Assembly: GCA_012516125.1 (NCBI GenBank)
Contig: JAAYXB010000014.1
Coordinates: forward strand, 86,056-150,055
Direction of reading: 5' to 3'
From: Bacillota bacterium
Lineage (GTDB): Bacteria > Bacillota > SHA-98 > UBA4971
DNA: 64,000 nucleotides
The position numbers and the translations under genes were made by a program. Below, piece after piece: positions 20,230 to 28,712 of the stretch; the first letter of the stretch is position 1, and every line of letters begins with the position of its first letter. Under the pieces are notes generated by a model. That model did not search any database and was not told the origin of the DNA. It saw only the letters and a program-made list of their open reading frames with translations.

Positions 20230-20652
20230 TCACCTCGTGGCCGAGGCGCCCACCCTCTCCGGCCCACCTGCAGCCACGCTTGCGCCAGGCGGGCTGGCAG
20301 GGCTCCCCATGCCCTTCATGGCCGCCGCCCAGGTCTCCCGGAGCGGGCGCATTATGGAAAGTACCTCGTCGAACTTCCCCTCCCAAACCCTCTCCATCGC
20401 GTATCTATACAGTCGAAACAGCCCCACCGCGATCTCGCCCTGGTCGAGGTCGAGGCCGTCGATGAGCGTCGCAATGCCGGCCGATGCCTTCTTCTTGTCC
20501 TTCGCCCTGCAGCTCGCGATGATGTGGTCGTACACCATCAGCACGAGCTCCTCGGGCTTCGCCGAAAGCACCTGCTGCGCCCGGTAGACACCGTACGCGC
20601 TCCTGCCTCTGTATTCGCTCGTCGCCTGCAGCACTTCGAGTTCAGCGTTCAT
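20230..20652 (-). CDS. fliS: Flagellin export chaperone FliS
   Basis: 140 residues from the ATG at 20652, preceded by GGAGG eight bases upstream; the frame is open to 20736 but the added part is not conserved-looking. Typical FliS features are the early Tyr region (SEYRGRSAYGVYRAQQVLSAKPEELVLMVYDHII) and the later helix QGEIAVGLFRLYRYAMERVWEG. FliS binds the C-terminal helices of flagellin in the cytoplasm and prevents premature polymerisation. It lies downstream of flagellin and directly upstream of flaG. Confidence 0.92.
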   Translation of the reverse strand: MNAELEVLQATSEYRGRSAYGVYRAQQVLSAKPEELVLMVYDHIIASCRAKDKKKASAGIATLIDGLDLDQGEIAVGLFRLYRYAMERVWEGKFDEVLSIMRPLRETWAAAMKGMGSPASPPGASVAAGGPERVGASATR

Positions 20653-21145
20653 CGGCGCAACCTCCAGTCGGCCCCGGGTTTCATCGGCCCTCCGTGTCGC
20701 TCCCTCTTGTCGAGGGGGGTCTCTATGACCAAGCATCAGGCGTGTGTAAGCCAGCCTCCTGCAACCCTTGCACTACGCGTGAGTTCACGTGCTTGCGCCA
20801 ATTGTCCGGTGGGTGCCGCATTATCGATGCTGCACTCTCTTACCAGACATCAAGGTTCCCTTGTGCAATCACCGACAACCCCAGCGCAATCCCCATGACC
20901 AACGGCCACGCGGACCCGCGATATCTCATTCGGCGCTCGCAACTCACCGGGCGCTTCCCCACAACCTGGCCGGGCCTGGTATCGGGTACGACCGCCCGCC
21001 GGCACCGCACCCTTCTTCTGACACACCTTCCGCCTGTCCTGGCTCCCCTACTGGACGCCCGTGAGGGGAAGGTCCTCTTCCCCCCACGAGCAACACCCAC
21101 GCTGTAGACCGATCTCGACCCGAATTCGGAGCCGAGTTACGTCAA
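20653..21145. other. Intergenic between flagellin and fliS, with a degenerate element remnant
   Basis: About 490 bp without a secure gene. On the - strand GGGGTTGTCGGTGATTGCAC followed about 35 bases on by GAGAGTGCAGCATC (about 20830-20885) resembles the core of the intercistronic element in eroded form. A hairpin GGGGAAG/CTTCCCC at about 21064-21083 follows the flagellin stop and may act as its terminator, although no T tract follows. Confidence 0.4.
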
Positions 21146-22372
21146 CTACCTGAACAGACCCAGCACCGCCTGCGGCGCCACGTTCGCCTGCGCCAGCATC
21201 GCGGTAGCCGTCTGCTGCAGGATCTGGTACTTCATCGCCTCGAGCTGCTCGGCCGCAATGTCGGCGTTCATGATACGGTTGTACGCCGCTTCTGTGTTCG
21301 TCTTGGCAACGACAAGGTTCTCTTCCTTGAATGTAAGCCGAGACACTATAGCACCGATGTTTTTGATGCTGCTGCTTACCGTCGCAATCGCTTGGTCGAC
21401 GTTTCGCATGTAGGCAGTCGCACTTTCGTTGCTTGAGACGCTGCCCCCTTGCTTGGTGTAGTCTATCCTAAACGTGGCAACCTTATCGCTTGTTGCCAGG
21501 TCGCTCGCCGCCGGCAGGATTATCGTGAGCCCACGGCCCGTGTTCAGCGTCAGGTCTCCGAAGCTGGCAGAGGTCCCGGACACCGTCATCGAACTGGCAA
21601 GGACGTTGCTGCTGCCGTCGTCCGCGTTGTTGCTATCGATTTGGACGATGTTGCCTGCCCCGTCTCTCAACGTCACTATCATCGTGCTTGTCCCGCTGGC
21701 CTCATAGTCCCAACTGAGAGTGACCTGGTACATCCCCGATGCCAGCTCAGCATATTCGCCGTACACATCGGAAGTCCCGACTGCGCTGGCAAGCCCGGTC
21801 GGCAACGCTTCCAGAGCGCTCACGGCACGCGACACGCTCCCCAGGTTTACCCCGAGAGCGATCTGGTCATGCGCCCGCGTCAAGTCAACATCAGTCGTCG
21901 CTTCTGCCTGGAATCCAGTCTGGAACTTGAGGTTCAGGCCTCCGGCTATCAGCTTCTGCCCGTTCCACTCGGTCTCATCGACGATCTTGTTTATCTCGGT
22001 AAGGAGCTGAGTTATCTGGTCCTGGATGGCCGTACGCTCCGCATCGCCGAGAGTGTCGTTGGCGGCCTGCTCCGCCTTGTCCCTGATCAGGAGGAGGATG
22101 TCATTTATCTTGGTCAGGCTGCCCTCCGCCACGGCAAGCAGGTTCTTTGCGTCGCCGATGTTGTCGAGCGCAACGCCCAGGCCACGGCTCTTGTAGTTAA
22201 ACTTCGTCGCGATCGTGAGGCCCGCCGGATCATCGGCAGCTTCGTTTATCCGCCGGCCCGTGGACAGCCGCAACTGGTGGATGCCCAGCTTCGTGTTGAC
22301 AGCCTTCAGCGCGTTCAACGCGTTTAAGCCCGCTATGTTCGACGCTATTCTGGTCAGATCGCCTTGTGCCAT
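21146..22372 (-). CDS. hag: Flagellin
   Basis: 408 residues; ATG at 22372 with an AGGAGGT site. The D0/D1 N-terminus (IASNIAGLNALNALKAVNTKLGIHQ...RLSTGRRINEAADDPAGL) and C-terminus (TEAAYNRIMNADIAAEQLEAMKYQILQQTATAMLAQANVAPQAVLGLF) are canonical. The centre, about residues 150-310, is a Ser/Thr/Gly-rich D2-like domain. The gene is monocistronic or leads fliS; a sigma-28 promoter lies at 22584-22610 and a leader of about 200 bases carries possible CsrA sites. A glycosyltransferase gene immediately upstream suggests the filament may be glycosylated. Confidence 0.96.
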   Translation of the reverse strand: MAQGDLTRIASNIAGLNALNALKAVNTKLGIHQLRLSTGRRINEAADDPAGLTIATKFNYKSRGLGVALDNIGDAKNLLAVAEGSLTKINDILLLIRDKAEQAANDTLGDAERTAIQDQITQLLTEINKIVDETEWNGQKLIAGGLNLKFQTGFQAEATTDVDLTRAHDQIALGVNLGSVSRAVSALEALPTGLASAVGTSDVYGEYAELASGMYQVTLSWDYEASGTSTMIVTLRDGAGNIVQIDSNNADDGSSNVLASSMTVSGTSASFGDLTLNTGRGLTIILPAASDLATSDKVATFRIDYTKQGGSVSSNESATAYMRNVDQAIATVSSSIKNIGAIVSRLTFKEENLVVAKTNTEAAYNRIMNADIAAEQLEAMKYQILQQTATAMLAQANVAPQAVLGLFR

Positions 22373-22576
22373 TTCTCTATACCTCCTTGCGATTCATCCC
22401 GCAGCCCTTCTGCGAGGCGAGGATCCTTCCTCTTGCCGCGCTTTGCCACGCGGGGCGCGGCCACGCCCGCGCGGGCTCTTGGTCCATCGGGGAGCCCGGC
22501 CCGGGGTCAGGTATCTGTTATGCTACCATTCGCTCACCTCCCTTCGCCGAGGGCTGGCTTCAGACCTGCCTCCTGT
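22373..22576 (-). promoter_or_regulatory. Long flagellin mRNA leader with candidate CsrA sites
   Basis: The leader between the sigma-28 promoter and flagellin is about 200 nt. On the - strand it contains several GGA motifs: one overlapping the Shine-Dalgarno site (AAGGAGG), one in a possible hairpin AGGATCCT (about 22420), and one near the 5' end (CAGGAGG). CsrA and its antagonist FliW are encoded at 26984 and 27225. In Bacillus subtilis CsrA represses hag translation through such sites; the same control is inferred here. A strong GGGAGGTGA site in front of a three-codon frame (ATG GTA GCA TAA, 22518-22529) is also present. Confidence 0.55.
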
Positions 22577-22583
22577 ATCTTAT

Positions 22584-22610
22584 TAGTCGGCAGATTCGTG
22601 CGAGACTTTA
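22584..22610 (-). promoter_or_regulatory. Sigma-28 promoter of flagellin
   Basis: On the - strand: TAAA (22607-22610), a 15-nt spacer, then GCCGACTA (22584-22591), close to the sigma-D/sigma-28 consensus TAAA-N15-GCCGATAA. Its position about 210 bp upstream of the flagellin start fits a leader-regulated hag gene. Confidence 0.8.
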
Positions 22611-22654
22611 CCCCGGAGGCTCAGCAGACCGCGAACCCCGGAGACAACCCGCGG

Positions 22655-24250
22655 TCATTGCCCCACCACCGCGCCCACCGTCTCCTCCGCGGAGGGTTCC
22701 GGATACAGTCCCCCTTTGAAGGTCCGGGTCAACTCAAGCAGGAGATTAACGGTGGTCACGTCGCCTGGCGCAGCTCGCAAGGCCTTCAAGTAAGTTAGGA
22801 ATCCATCGTGCTTTCTCCCGGTATGAACGAGACAGGCGGCAACCCGCGCCAGTATCTCCCCGTCGGGAACGTAGCCCAGCGCAAGTGCGCCGGTGTACAG
22901 GTTCAGAGCACTCTTATAAAGCCCCCTGTTGAATTCCTCGTCGCCGGCACGTTTCCGGTCACGGGCTTCCTCTTCGAGGACCTGTCGTAGAAAGTGGAGG
23001 CCCGCGAGGCAATCCCCCGCAAGCCTGGGCTTTCCGGCCTCTATGTCCGAGAGTACACGCTGCACGGTGGTCAGGTACTGGGCGTCTCTGGGCAGGTAGC
23101 GCGCCGCGTCAACGAGGAAGGCGACTGCCCCTGTAAGGTCCCCCATCCGCAGACTGCACCTCGCAGCCATAGTCCTGCTTTTCCATGTGTTGATCGACGG
23201 GTCGAATCCGAGACTGTCCTGTGGTCGGAACCCACCATGGTCAGCTCGCGAAGCGATTCGGACAAACAGGTCTCGGGCTTCCTGAAGTTCGCCGCGTTCA
23301 AACATGACAAGGCCCATTTGATACTGCGCCAGCACGGACTCGGGAAATGCCGCAAGAGCCCGGTCGGCGCAAGCCTTTGACAGATCGAGTTCACGATTCT
23401 TCATGTACGCGCAAGACAATAGAAGGAGCGCATGAATCCCTGCTGCGTATTCCGTTGTCCTCTCCCGAGCGCGTGTAAGTGCAGCCACCGCAGCCCGGAG
23501 ATGGCCTATCGCCTCTTGCGTCCGACCCTCCTCAAGAAGAGTCGCACCGAGCTTATAGCGATAGTACTCGTTGTCGGCGGCCGACAGGGCCTTCTCCAAC
23601 AAGACAAGATTGCGCTGGCGCTTGTTGCGCTTCCGCATTGTGTCCTCGCGGTATCCCTCGTGAATCACCGTGAAGCCCTCTAAAACCAGCGGGACGTACT
23701 CCCTGGAAAGAGGGGAAAGAGGGCCCCCTTGAGGCAGAACGGGTCGTTCGTGAACAGGACCCTCAAATACGACGCCGTAATGGTTGGGGAAGAACCTTGA
23801 CGCGACGTGTTCCGTCACCCTGGTTGGACTGCAGTGATTCTCGATCCGGCAGGCATACACCGCTTTCGGGCCAGCCCCGGAAGCAATTGCCCGCAATGGA
23901 CTTGCGGAACCTGGCCCCAACCTCTCGTCCGCATCCAGCACGAGGATCCAGCCGCACGTGGCGTGCCTGAGGCTCTCGTTCCGGGCGGCGGCGAAATCGT
24001 CGTTCCACTCGTAGTGGTAGACCTTCGCGCCGTACTGGCGGGCGATCTCGACGGTGCGGTCGGTGGAGCCGGTATCGACGATGATGATCTCATCAACGAC
24101 GCCCTTGACGCTGTCGAGGCACGCTGGGAGGAACTCTTCCTCGTTCTTCACGATCATGCAGAGGCTGATCTGGTGCTGCTTCTCGGTCTTCACGCGTCTT
24201 GCCTGGGCTCGTTTCTTCGTCTGTCTTTTCATTGCGTGTTTACTCGCCAT
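22655..24250 (-). CDS. Family 2 glycosyltransferase with TPR repeats
   Basis: 531 residues. A Lys/Arg/Gln-rich start is followed by a GT2 domain: ISLCMIVKNEEEFLPACLDSV, VDEIIIVDTGSTDRTVEIA and the DAD-type metal motif LVLDADERLG. Residues about 215-520 are TPR-like helical repeats (YYRYKLGATLLEEGRTQEAIGHL; VLAQYQMGLVMFERGELQEARDLF). It is a cytoplasmic enzyme by sequence, with no membrane segment. GT2-TPR proteins next to flagellin often modify flagellin or cell-surface glycans; that role is inferred from the position directly upstream of the flagellin promoter on the same strand. Codon use in the latter half appears somewhat less GC-rich than in neighbours. Confidence 0.85.
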   Translation of the reverse strand: MASKHAMKRQTKKRAQARRVKTEKQHQISLCMIVKNEEEFLPACLDSVKGVVDEIIIVDTGSTDRTVEIARQYGAKVYHYEWNDDFAAARNESLRHATCGWILVLDADERLGPGSASPLRAIASGAGPKAVYACRIENHCSPTRVTEHVASRFFPNHYGVVFEGPVHERPVLPQGGPLSPLSREYVPLVLEGFTVIHEGYREDTMRKRNKRQRNLVLLEKALSAADNEYYRYKLGATLLEEGRTQEAIGHLRAAVAALTRARERTTEYAAGIHALLLLSCAYMKNRELDLSKACADRALAAFPESVLAQYQMGLVMFERGELQEARDLFVRIASRADHGGFRPQDSLGFDPSINTWKSRTMAARCSLRMGDLTGAVAFLVDAARYLPRDAQYLTTVQRVLSDIEAGKPRLAGDCLAGLHFLRQVLEEEARDRKRAGDEEFNRGLYKSALNLYTGALALGYVPDGEILARVAACLVHTGRKHDGFLTYLKALRAAPGDVTTVNLLLELTRTFKGGLYPEPSAEETVGAVVGQ

Positions 24251-24423
24251 CGCCAGACCGCGCTCCTCCGAACGGTGTCGTATCGTGTCTATTCATCATA
24301 TCGGCAACCGTGCTCGTCTCTTTAGCCCGGCCAGTTTGAAAAGCACGCGGGATGGCCGGGGTGTGTCGGAATTCGGCGACCGGATTCATGACACGTTCCC
24401 CCAAGGGAAAGGCAGGAAAAACC

Positions 24424-24450
24424 TAAAACAATGGCGAAATGTGCCGATAC
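24424..24450 (+). promoter_or_regulatory. Sigma-28 promoter of the chemoreceptor operon
   Basis: TAAA at 24424-24427, a 15-nt spacer, and GCCGATAC at 24443-24450: seven of eight -10 bases match the consensus. It faces the chemoreceptor gene at 24605 and would give a leader of about 145 nt containing two sets of short tandem repeats. Confidence 0.82.
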
Positions 24451-24468
24451 CTGTACTGAGGGTCTCGC

Positions 24469-24590
24469 GGATAGCAGGATACCAGGGATATCAAGGATAC
24501 GAGGATATCACGGATACCAAGATGCCGCGGATAGAGGAAGGTTAGCGATACCGGAAGGTTAGTGACACCGCAAGGTTGGGGATACCGGGA
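24469..24590 (+). repeat. Two sets of short tandem repeats in the chemoreceptor leader
   Basis: From 24469 to about 24535 the motif GGATA recurs about every 8-12 bases (GGATAGCA, GGATACCA, GGGATATCAA, GGATACGA, GGATATCAC). It is followed by three 17-bp units at 24540, 24557 and 24574: GGTTAGCGATACCGGAA, GGTTAGTGACACCGCAA and GGTTGGGGATACCGGGA. The array ends just before the GGGAGGGG Shine-Dalgarno site. Confidence 0.75.
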
Positions 24591-24604
24591 GGGGTGAGCC
24601 TTTT

Positions 24605-26479
24605 ATGAGGTCTCGGATCCGGTTTGGCGTGGGATTCAAGATTATCGCGAGCTTTTTTTTGCTTCTCCTCTTCATGGCGGTGATGGGCTATTTCGGTTTG
24701 CAAGGAGTCACCAGGGTCAGCACCGACCTTGGGAGGGTGGTCGACGAACAGATGCTTCGGCTGACCCAGATTGAGAGGCTACACGGCGCGTTTGAGAGAT
24801 TCACCATCGCCCTGCGCGGCTTCCTTCTCTTGGGTGACTCGAGGCTGCACAACGCTCTGAAAGACGCCGATGCGGAGATTCAGGAGCAATTTGATGCGCT
24901 CTCTGGCGCCACCGTAAAGGGAGAGGGCGAATTCGCCGGAGAAGGCAAAACCGTCGCAGATATACGGAAGCTGTGGGACGAATGCCGGAACACGATTTTC
25001 AACTACATCGATAACGGCCAGCGAGGCGAGGCGCTGGGTTACATGATGGCCGAGGGCGACGGCATCATCAACAACATCCAGGACGAGCTTGCGACGGGCC
25101 ATAAGGCATACCAAGATGCCGCGGCATCGGCCGGCGAGGCAGCGAAGATCGCGGCAAAGAATGTGCGCGAGCGAGCCATGGCCATCTTCGCCGCCGCTGT
25201 GGTGCTGGGTCTCATCCTTGCCCTCATACTTGCCGCAGGCATCACGCGGCCAACGAGAGCCCTCGCCCGCGTTGCCCAGGAGGTCGCCGCGGGCCACCTC
25301 CAGGTCGAAGTGCCTGGCACCAGGAGGCGCGACGAGGTGGGCGTCATGGCCCGGGCCTTCTCCGAGATGGTCACGAGCCTCCGGACCGTGGTGGAAGAGC
25401 TACGGAGCCACGCCAAGCACGTGGCGTCCACCGGGCAAGAGGTCGCCGCAAGCGCCGACGAGGCGGCCACCGCCACCGAGCAGGTGGCGAGGACCATCGA
25501 GCAGGTGGCAAAAGGCGCCGCGGAACAGAGCACGAGCGCTCAGACCACGTCCACGGCCACAAGCCAGCTTTCGACTGCCATCGAGCAGATAGCCAAGGGC
25601 GCGCAGGAGCAGGCCTTCTCGGTGAACGAGGCCAACACCGTGGTCGCGTCCATGGCCCGCCTCATGGAGGGGGTCTCGAAGGCCGTTGACTCGCTCATCG
25701 CGGCCGCCGAGAAGAGCCGCGCCGCCGCAGGCAGCGGCTCTCGAGCCGTCGATGACGTCATCGTGGGCATGGACGACATCCGCAAGCAGGCCGAGGCCGT
25801 CGCCGCAGGCATCAAGGAACTCGGAGCCCACTCGAGCGAGATCGGGAAGATCATCGAGGTCATCGACGACATCGCGGAGCAGACAAACCTCCTCGCGCTG
25901 AACGCCGCCATCGAGGCGGCCCGCGCAGGCGAGCACGGCAAGGGCTTCGCCGTCGTTGCCGACGAGGTGCGCAAACTCGCGGAGCGCTCCGGCAAGGCGA
26001 CCAAGGAGATCGCGGGGCTCATCAGCACCATGCAGAGGAGCATCGAGATGGCGAGCAAGGCCACAGACCTCCAGGCGAGCCGCGTGTCCCAGGGAACTCA
26101 GCTTGCCGGCCAAGCCGGCCAGGCCCTGCGCGAGATAGACGCGACCATGAACGCGATGAACGCAGAGGTGGAGAAGATCGCCGCAGCCGTCAAGGAGCTC
26201 GAGTCGTCGAGCGCGCAGGTGGTCAAGGCAATGGACAACATGGCCAGCATCACCGAGGAGAACACCGCGGCTACCCAGCAGATGACCGCGTCTGCCGACG
26301 AGGTCCGGAAGGCTGTGCAGGCTATGGCCGCCGTGTCGGAAGAGACGGCGAGCGCGGCTGAGCAGGTGTCAGCGTCCACGGGCCAGATGAGCTCAGCCAT
26401 AGAGCAGATCGCCGCATCTGCGCAGGATCTTGCAAGGATGGCCGCAGACCTCGAGAAGCTGGTGGCAAGGTTCACGTAG
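24605..26479 (+). CDS. Methyl-accepting chemotaxis protein
   Basis: 624 residues, ATG at 24605 after GGGAGGGGTGA. TM1 is at about 10-31 ([22 protein letters not shown]). A periplasmic helical bundle (about 32-190, 4HB-type) is followed by TM2 at about 190-213, a HAMP domain (about 214-268) and a long signalling domain. The hairpin tip is [47 protein letters not shown], nearly invariant in receptors. Gln/Glu pairs in the flanking helices ([21 protein letters not shown]) are likely methylation sites for the CheR and CheB encoded at 28713 and 29622. The ligand is unknown. CheW follows 38 bases downstream. Confidence 0.95.
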   Translation: MRSRIRFGVGFKIIASFFLLLLFMAVMGYFGLQGVTRVSTDLGRVVDEQMLRLTQIERLHGAFERFTIALRGFLLLGDSRLHNALKDADAEIQEQFDALSGATVKGEGEFAGEGKTVADIRKLWDECRNTIFNYIDNGQRGEALGYMMAEGDGIINNIQDELATGHKAYQDAAASAGEAAKIAAKNVRERAMAIFAAAVVLGLILALILAAGITRPTRALARVAQEVAAGHLQVEVPGTRRRDEVGVMARAFSEMVTSLRTVVEELRSHAKHVASTGQEVAASADEAATATEQVARTIEQVAKGAAEQSTSAQTTSTATSQLSTAIEQIAKGAQEQAFSVNEANTVVASMARLMEGVSKAVDSLIAAAEKSRAAAGSGSRAVDDVIVGMDDIRKQAEAVAAGIKELGAHSSEIGKIIEVIDDIAEQTNLLALNAAIEAARAGEHGKGFAVVADEVRKLAERSGKATKEIAGLISTMQRSIEMASKATDLQASRVSQGTQLAGQAGQALREIDATMNAMNAEVEKIAAAVKELESSSAQVVKAMDNMASITEENTAATQQMTASADEVRKAVQAMAAVSEETASAAEQVSASTGQMSSAIEQIAASAQDLARMAADLEKLVARFT

Positions 26480-26517
26480 GAGAAGGTCCGCCCAGGAAGG
26501 AGAGGAGAGATCGCAAG

Positions 26518-27054
26518 ATGTCTACCTCGGTCAACACATCAGTCGACGCAGCGAACCTGAAGATGGAAACCGGGGAAACCCGTGCGCAGGCGATCTCCGC
26601 CACAAAGCACGTCGTCGTGTTCCAGCTCGGCAAGGAACTTTACGCCGTTGGCATCAGCGACGTGCGGGAGATCGTGCGCATGCAGCCCATCACGCCGGTG
26701 CCGAGCGCCCCGGACTACGTGGAGGGCGTCGTGAACCTGCGTGGCCAGGTCATCCCCGTGCTCAGCCTTGCCAGGCGCCTCGGGCTTCCAGCCCAGCCCG
26801 TCACGCCATCCACCCGCATCGTGGTGGTTCAGGCGGGGCAGGATACCATCGGGATGATCGTGGATTCTGTGGTCAAGGTGGCGCACATACCGGAGCAGGA
26901 TATCGAGAGGCCGGAGGCTCTTGCAAGGGAAGGGGCTAGCCTCGCATACATCGTGGGGATCGCGAGGGCGGAGGACAGGCTCATCACTTTGATCGATCTT
27001 GAGCAAGCCCTTTCATTTGCCTCCACACCCGGGCAAGCGCAGCGAAATCAGTGA
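26518..27054 (+). CDS. cheW: Chemotaxis coupling protein CheW
   Basis: 178 residues; ATG at 26518 with an AGGAGAGG site upstream. A leader of about 30 residues precedes a full CheW domain: HVVVFQLGKELYAVGISDVREIVRMQPITPVP, YVEGVVNLRGQVIPVLSLARRLGL and TIGMIVDSVVKVAHI. It links receptors to CheA. It is in an operon with the chemoreceptor. Its last 71 bases overlap the 3' end of csrA on the opposite strand. Confidence 0.95.
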   Translation: MSTSVNTSVDAANLKMETGETRAQAISATKHVVVFQLGKELYAVGISDVREIVRMQPITPVPSAPDYVEGVVNLRGQVIPVLSLARRLGLPAQPVTPSTRIVVVQAGQDTIGMIVDSVVKVAHIPEQDIERPEALAREGASLAYIVGIARAEDRLITLIDLEQALSFASTPGQAQRNQ

Positions 27055-27253
27055 GGGTGGCGCCAGAAGCTGCTTCGTTCTCGCGTTTTATCTCTTCATA
27101 GATCTCCTCGCGGTATATCTTGAGGTCGGCGGGTGCGGTGATCCCCAGCTTCACGTAGGCCCTGCCGGCCTTCGTGTCCACTGAGATGACCGTGACCTTG
27201 ATGTCGTCGGCGATGATGACGCTCTCACCGCTTCTGCGCGTCAGGACAAGCAC
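26984..27253 (-). CDS. csrA: Carbon storage regulator CsrA
   Basis: 89 residues; the N-terminal 60 are canonical (MLVLTRRSGESVIIADDIKVTVISVD...VKLGITAPADLKIYREEIYEEIKREN). A C-terminal extension of about 25 residues (TDFAALARVWRQMKGLAQDRSK) makes it longer than the usual 61-75. CsrA is a dimeric RNA-binding protein that blocks translation at GGA sites; with FliW it controls flagellin synthesis in Firmicutes. The start overlaps the end of fliW by 29 bases, so the pair is translationally coupled. The extension is encoded antisense to cheW. Confidence 0.95.
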   Translation of the reverse strand: MLVLTRRSGESVIIADDIKVTVISVDTKAGRAYVKLGITAPADLKIYREEIYEEIKRENEAASGATLTDFAALARVWRQMKGLAQDRSK

Positions 27254-27704
27254 CGGCCAACCCGACCTTTCCCTCGCGGACGTCTTCGGGGAAGATATGC
27301 GCGGCCAGCGGGAAACCGGACCCGCGCAGGGGCACCTGCCTGCCCTGACCCGTGCGCGCGTTCACCACGAGTGGGGCGAAGAGGTTCGCCGTGGCAAGCA
27401 GGGGGTCATCAGGCACCGTCACAATGACATAGAGGAGCACGTCGCTGCGGTCCGTTATATCAAGGTCAGGGCAAGCCTCACCGAGGTCCGGGTCATAATC
27501 GGGCCAGAAGAGCAGCGGATCCACCAGGATGAAGGCGAGGTTCCCCGAGGTCGCCCGAAGCCACCTGAACGGGCCGGGGTCCCCTGACTCAACAAGGTCG
27601 TATTCCCGGACGTCCTCGAAGCCGAAGATCCCCTCTTCAAACACGACCCTCACCCGGCCCACCACCTCCTCTGCCCAGGGTGCCTGCCGCCCCGCGCCCC
27701 GCAT
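27225..27704 (-). CDS. fliW: Flagellar assembly factor FliW (CsrA antagonist)
   Basis: 159 residues. The motif VVFEEGIFGFEDVREYDLVE near the start, FRWLRATSGNLAFILVDPLLFWPDYDPDL, and LLYVIVTVPDDPLLATANLFAPLVVNARTGQGRQ are hallmarks of FliW. FliW binds both flagellin and CsrA, releasing CsrA repression when flagellin is exported. The ATG at 27704 has no strong Shine-Dalgarno site; internal GTGs behind AGAGGAGG (about 27660) would shorten the protein. Coupled to csrA by overlap. Confidence 0.93.
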   Translation of the reverse strand: MRGAGRQAPWAEEVVGRVRVVFEEGIFGFEDVREYDLVESGDPGPFRWLRATSGNLAFILVDPLLFWPDYDPDLGEACPDLDITDRSDVLLYVIVTVPDDPLLATANLFAPLVVNARTGQGRQVPLRGSGFPLAAHIFPEDVREGKVGLAGACPDAQKR

Positions 27705-27749
27705 AAGCCGCGCGGGCCACCGTGCCGTCTCCCGCGCCGCTCACTCTGC

Positions 27750-28673
27750 TCACTCGATAGCGGTTATGAGCGTTGTCTGGTGTTCCGGTCGGGCAAGGTC
27801 GATCTCGGTGGACGTCTCTACCTGCGCGCCGCCCTCCTCCCTGACGAGGCGCACGACCGGGCGCGTGACCATGCCCCGGGAAAGCCTCGCCACCACCGCA
27901 AGCTCTCCCGTGCTGAGGCGCACGAGCGCCGCCTCCGGGAACGGCGATACGCAGCCCAGCATCACCCGCACCACATCCTTGTCAAACTCGAAGCCGGCCG
28001 CGCTCATCATGTAATCGACCACCTCGCCCGGCATCATGTGCCTGTCGAGGCGGGACCGGACGAGCATGGAGCTGTAAACGTCAGCGCACGCAACTATCCG
28101 CGAGTACGGGTGAATGTCTGACCCGCGCAAGCCCCTGGGATAGCCGCTGCCGTCCATCCGCTCGTGGTGCTGGGCCACGATGGCTTTGGTGAACGCCGAG
28201 ATCCTCGGGTGCTGCCTGAGGACTTTCACGCCCAGCTCAGGGTGGGCGTACATCTTCTTCGCGTCCTCAGGCGCAAGCCCCTCGCCCTCCCTGTAGCTTG
28301 CGTCCGGAGCGACTGAAACCAGCGCCATGCCAACGTCGTGCAGTAACGCCCCCAGGCCGATATCCAGGATGCGGGCCTTCTCACCCATGGCGAGCGCGAT
28401 GGCCACCGAGAACACCGCTACGTCGAACGGATGCACGTATTCGTACTCGTCGGGCTCATCAAAGACGGTCCACGACACCAGGACGTGCGCCGCGGCCTTG
28501 GATACGTCGGACCTGATACCCTCGACGACCTCAACCAGATCATCGTAGGGCGGCTCAACCGCGGGAGCACCCGCTTGTCTGAGCTGCGTAAAGAGGTCCT
28601 GCATGAGCTTCAAGGCACGGTCTCGCACATCTTCCGAGACAACGCCTGTCCCTCTTCCAACCAACACAACCAC
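27750..28673 (-). CDS. HD-GYP domain phosphodiesterase
   Basis: 307 residues; GTG at 28673 after TGAGGTG. The HD-GYP core is complete: HPFDVAVFSVAIALAMG, LLHDVGMALV (HD), a YAHPELGVKVLRQHP segment, and QHHERMDGSGYPRGLRGSDIHPYSRIVACADVYSSM containing the GYP signature. Such proteins degrade cyclic di-GMP, which usually promotes motility. No membrane or receiver domain is present. A C-terminal PilZ-unrelated beta-rich tail follows (about 230-307). Lies in the che-fli operon between cheR and fliW. Confidence 0.9.
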   Translation of the reverse strand: MVVLVGRGTGVVSEDVRDRALKLMQDLFTQLRQAGAPAVEPPYDDLVEVVEGIRSDVSKAAAHVLVSWTVFDEPDEYEYVHPFDVAVFSVAIALAMGEKARILDIGLGALLHDVGMALVSVAPDASYREGEGLAPEDAKKMYAHPELGVKVLRQHPRISAFTKAIVAQHHERMDGSGYPRGLRGSDIHPYSRIVACADVYSSMLVRSRLDRHMMPGEVVDYMMSAAGFEFDKDVVRVMLGCVSPFPEAALVRLSTGELAVVARLSRGMVTRPVVRLVREEGGAQVETSTEIDLARPEHQTTLITAIE

Positions 28674-28712
28674 CTCAGTCAGACTTGACTTACGTCTTGC
28701 CGCCCGCGCCGC

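Noticed and set aside
20682..20710. Sigma-28 promoter before fliS (GCCGATGA on the - strand)
   Set aside because: No TAAA-like -35 at the required distance.
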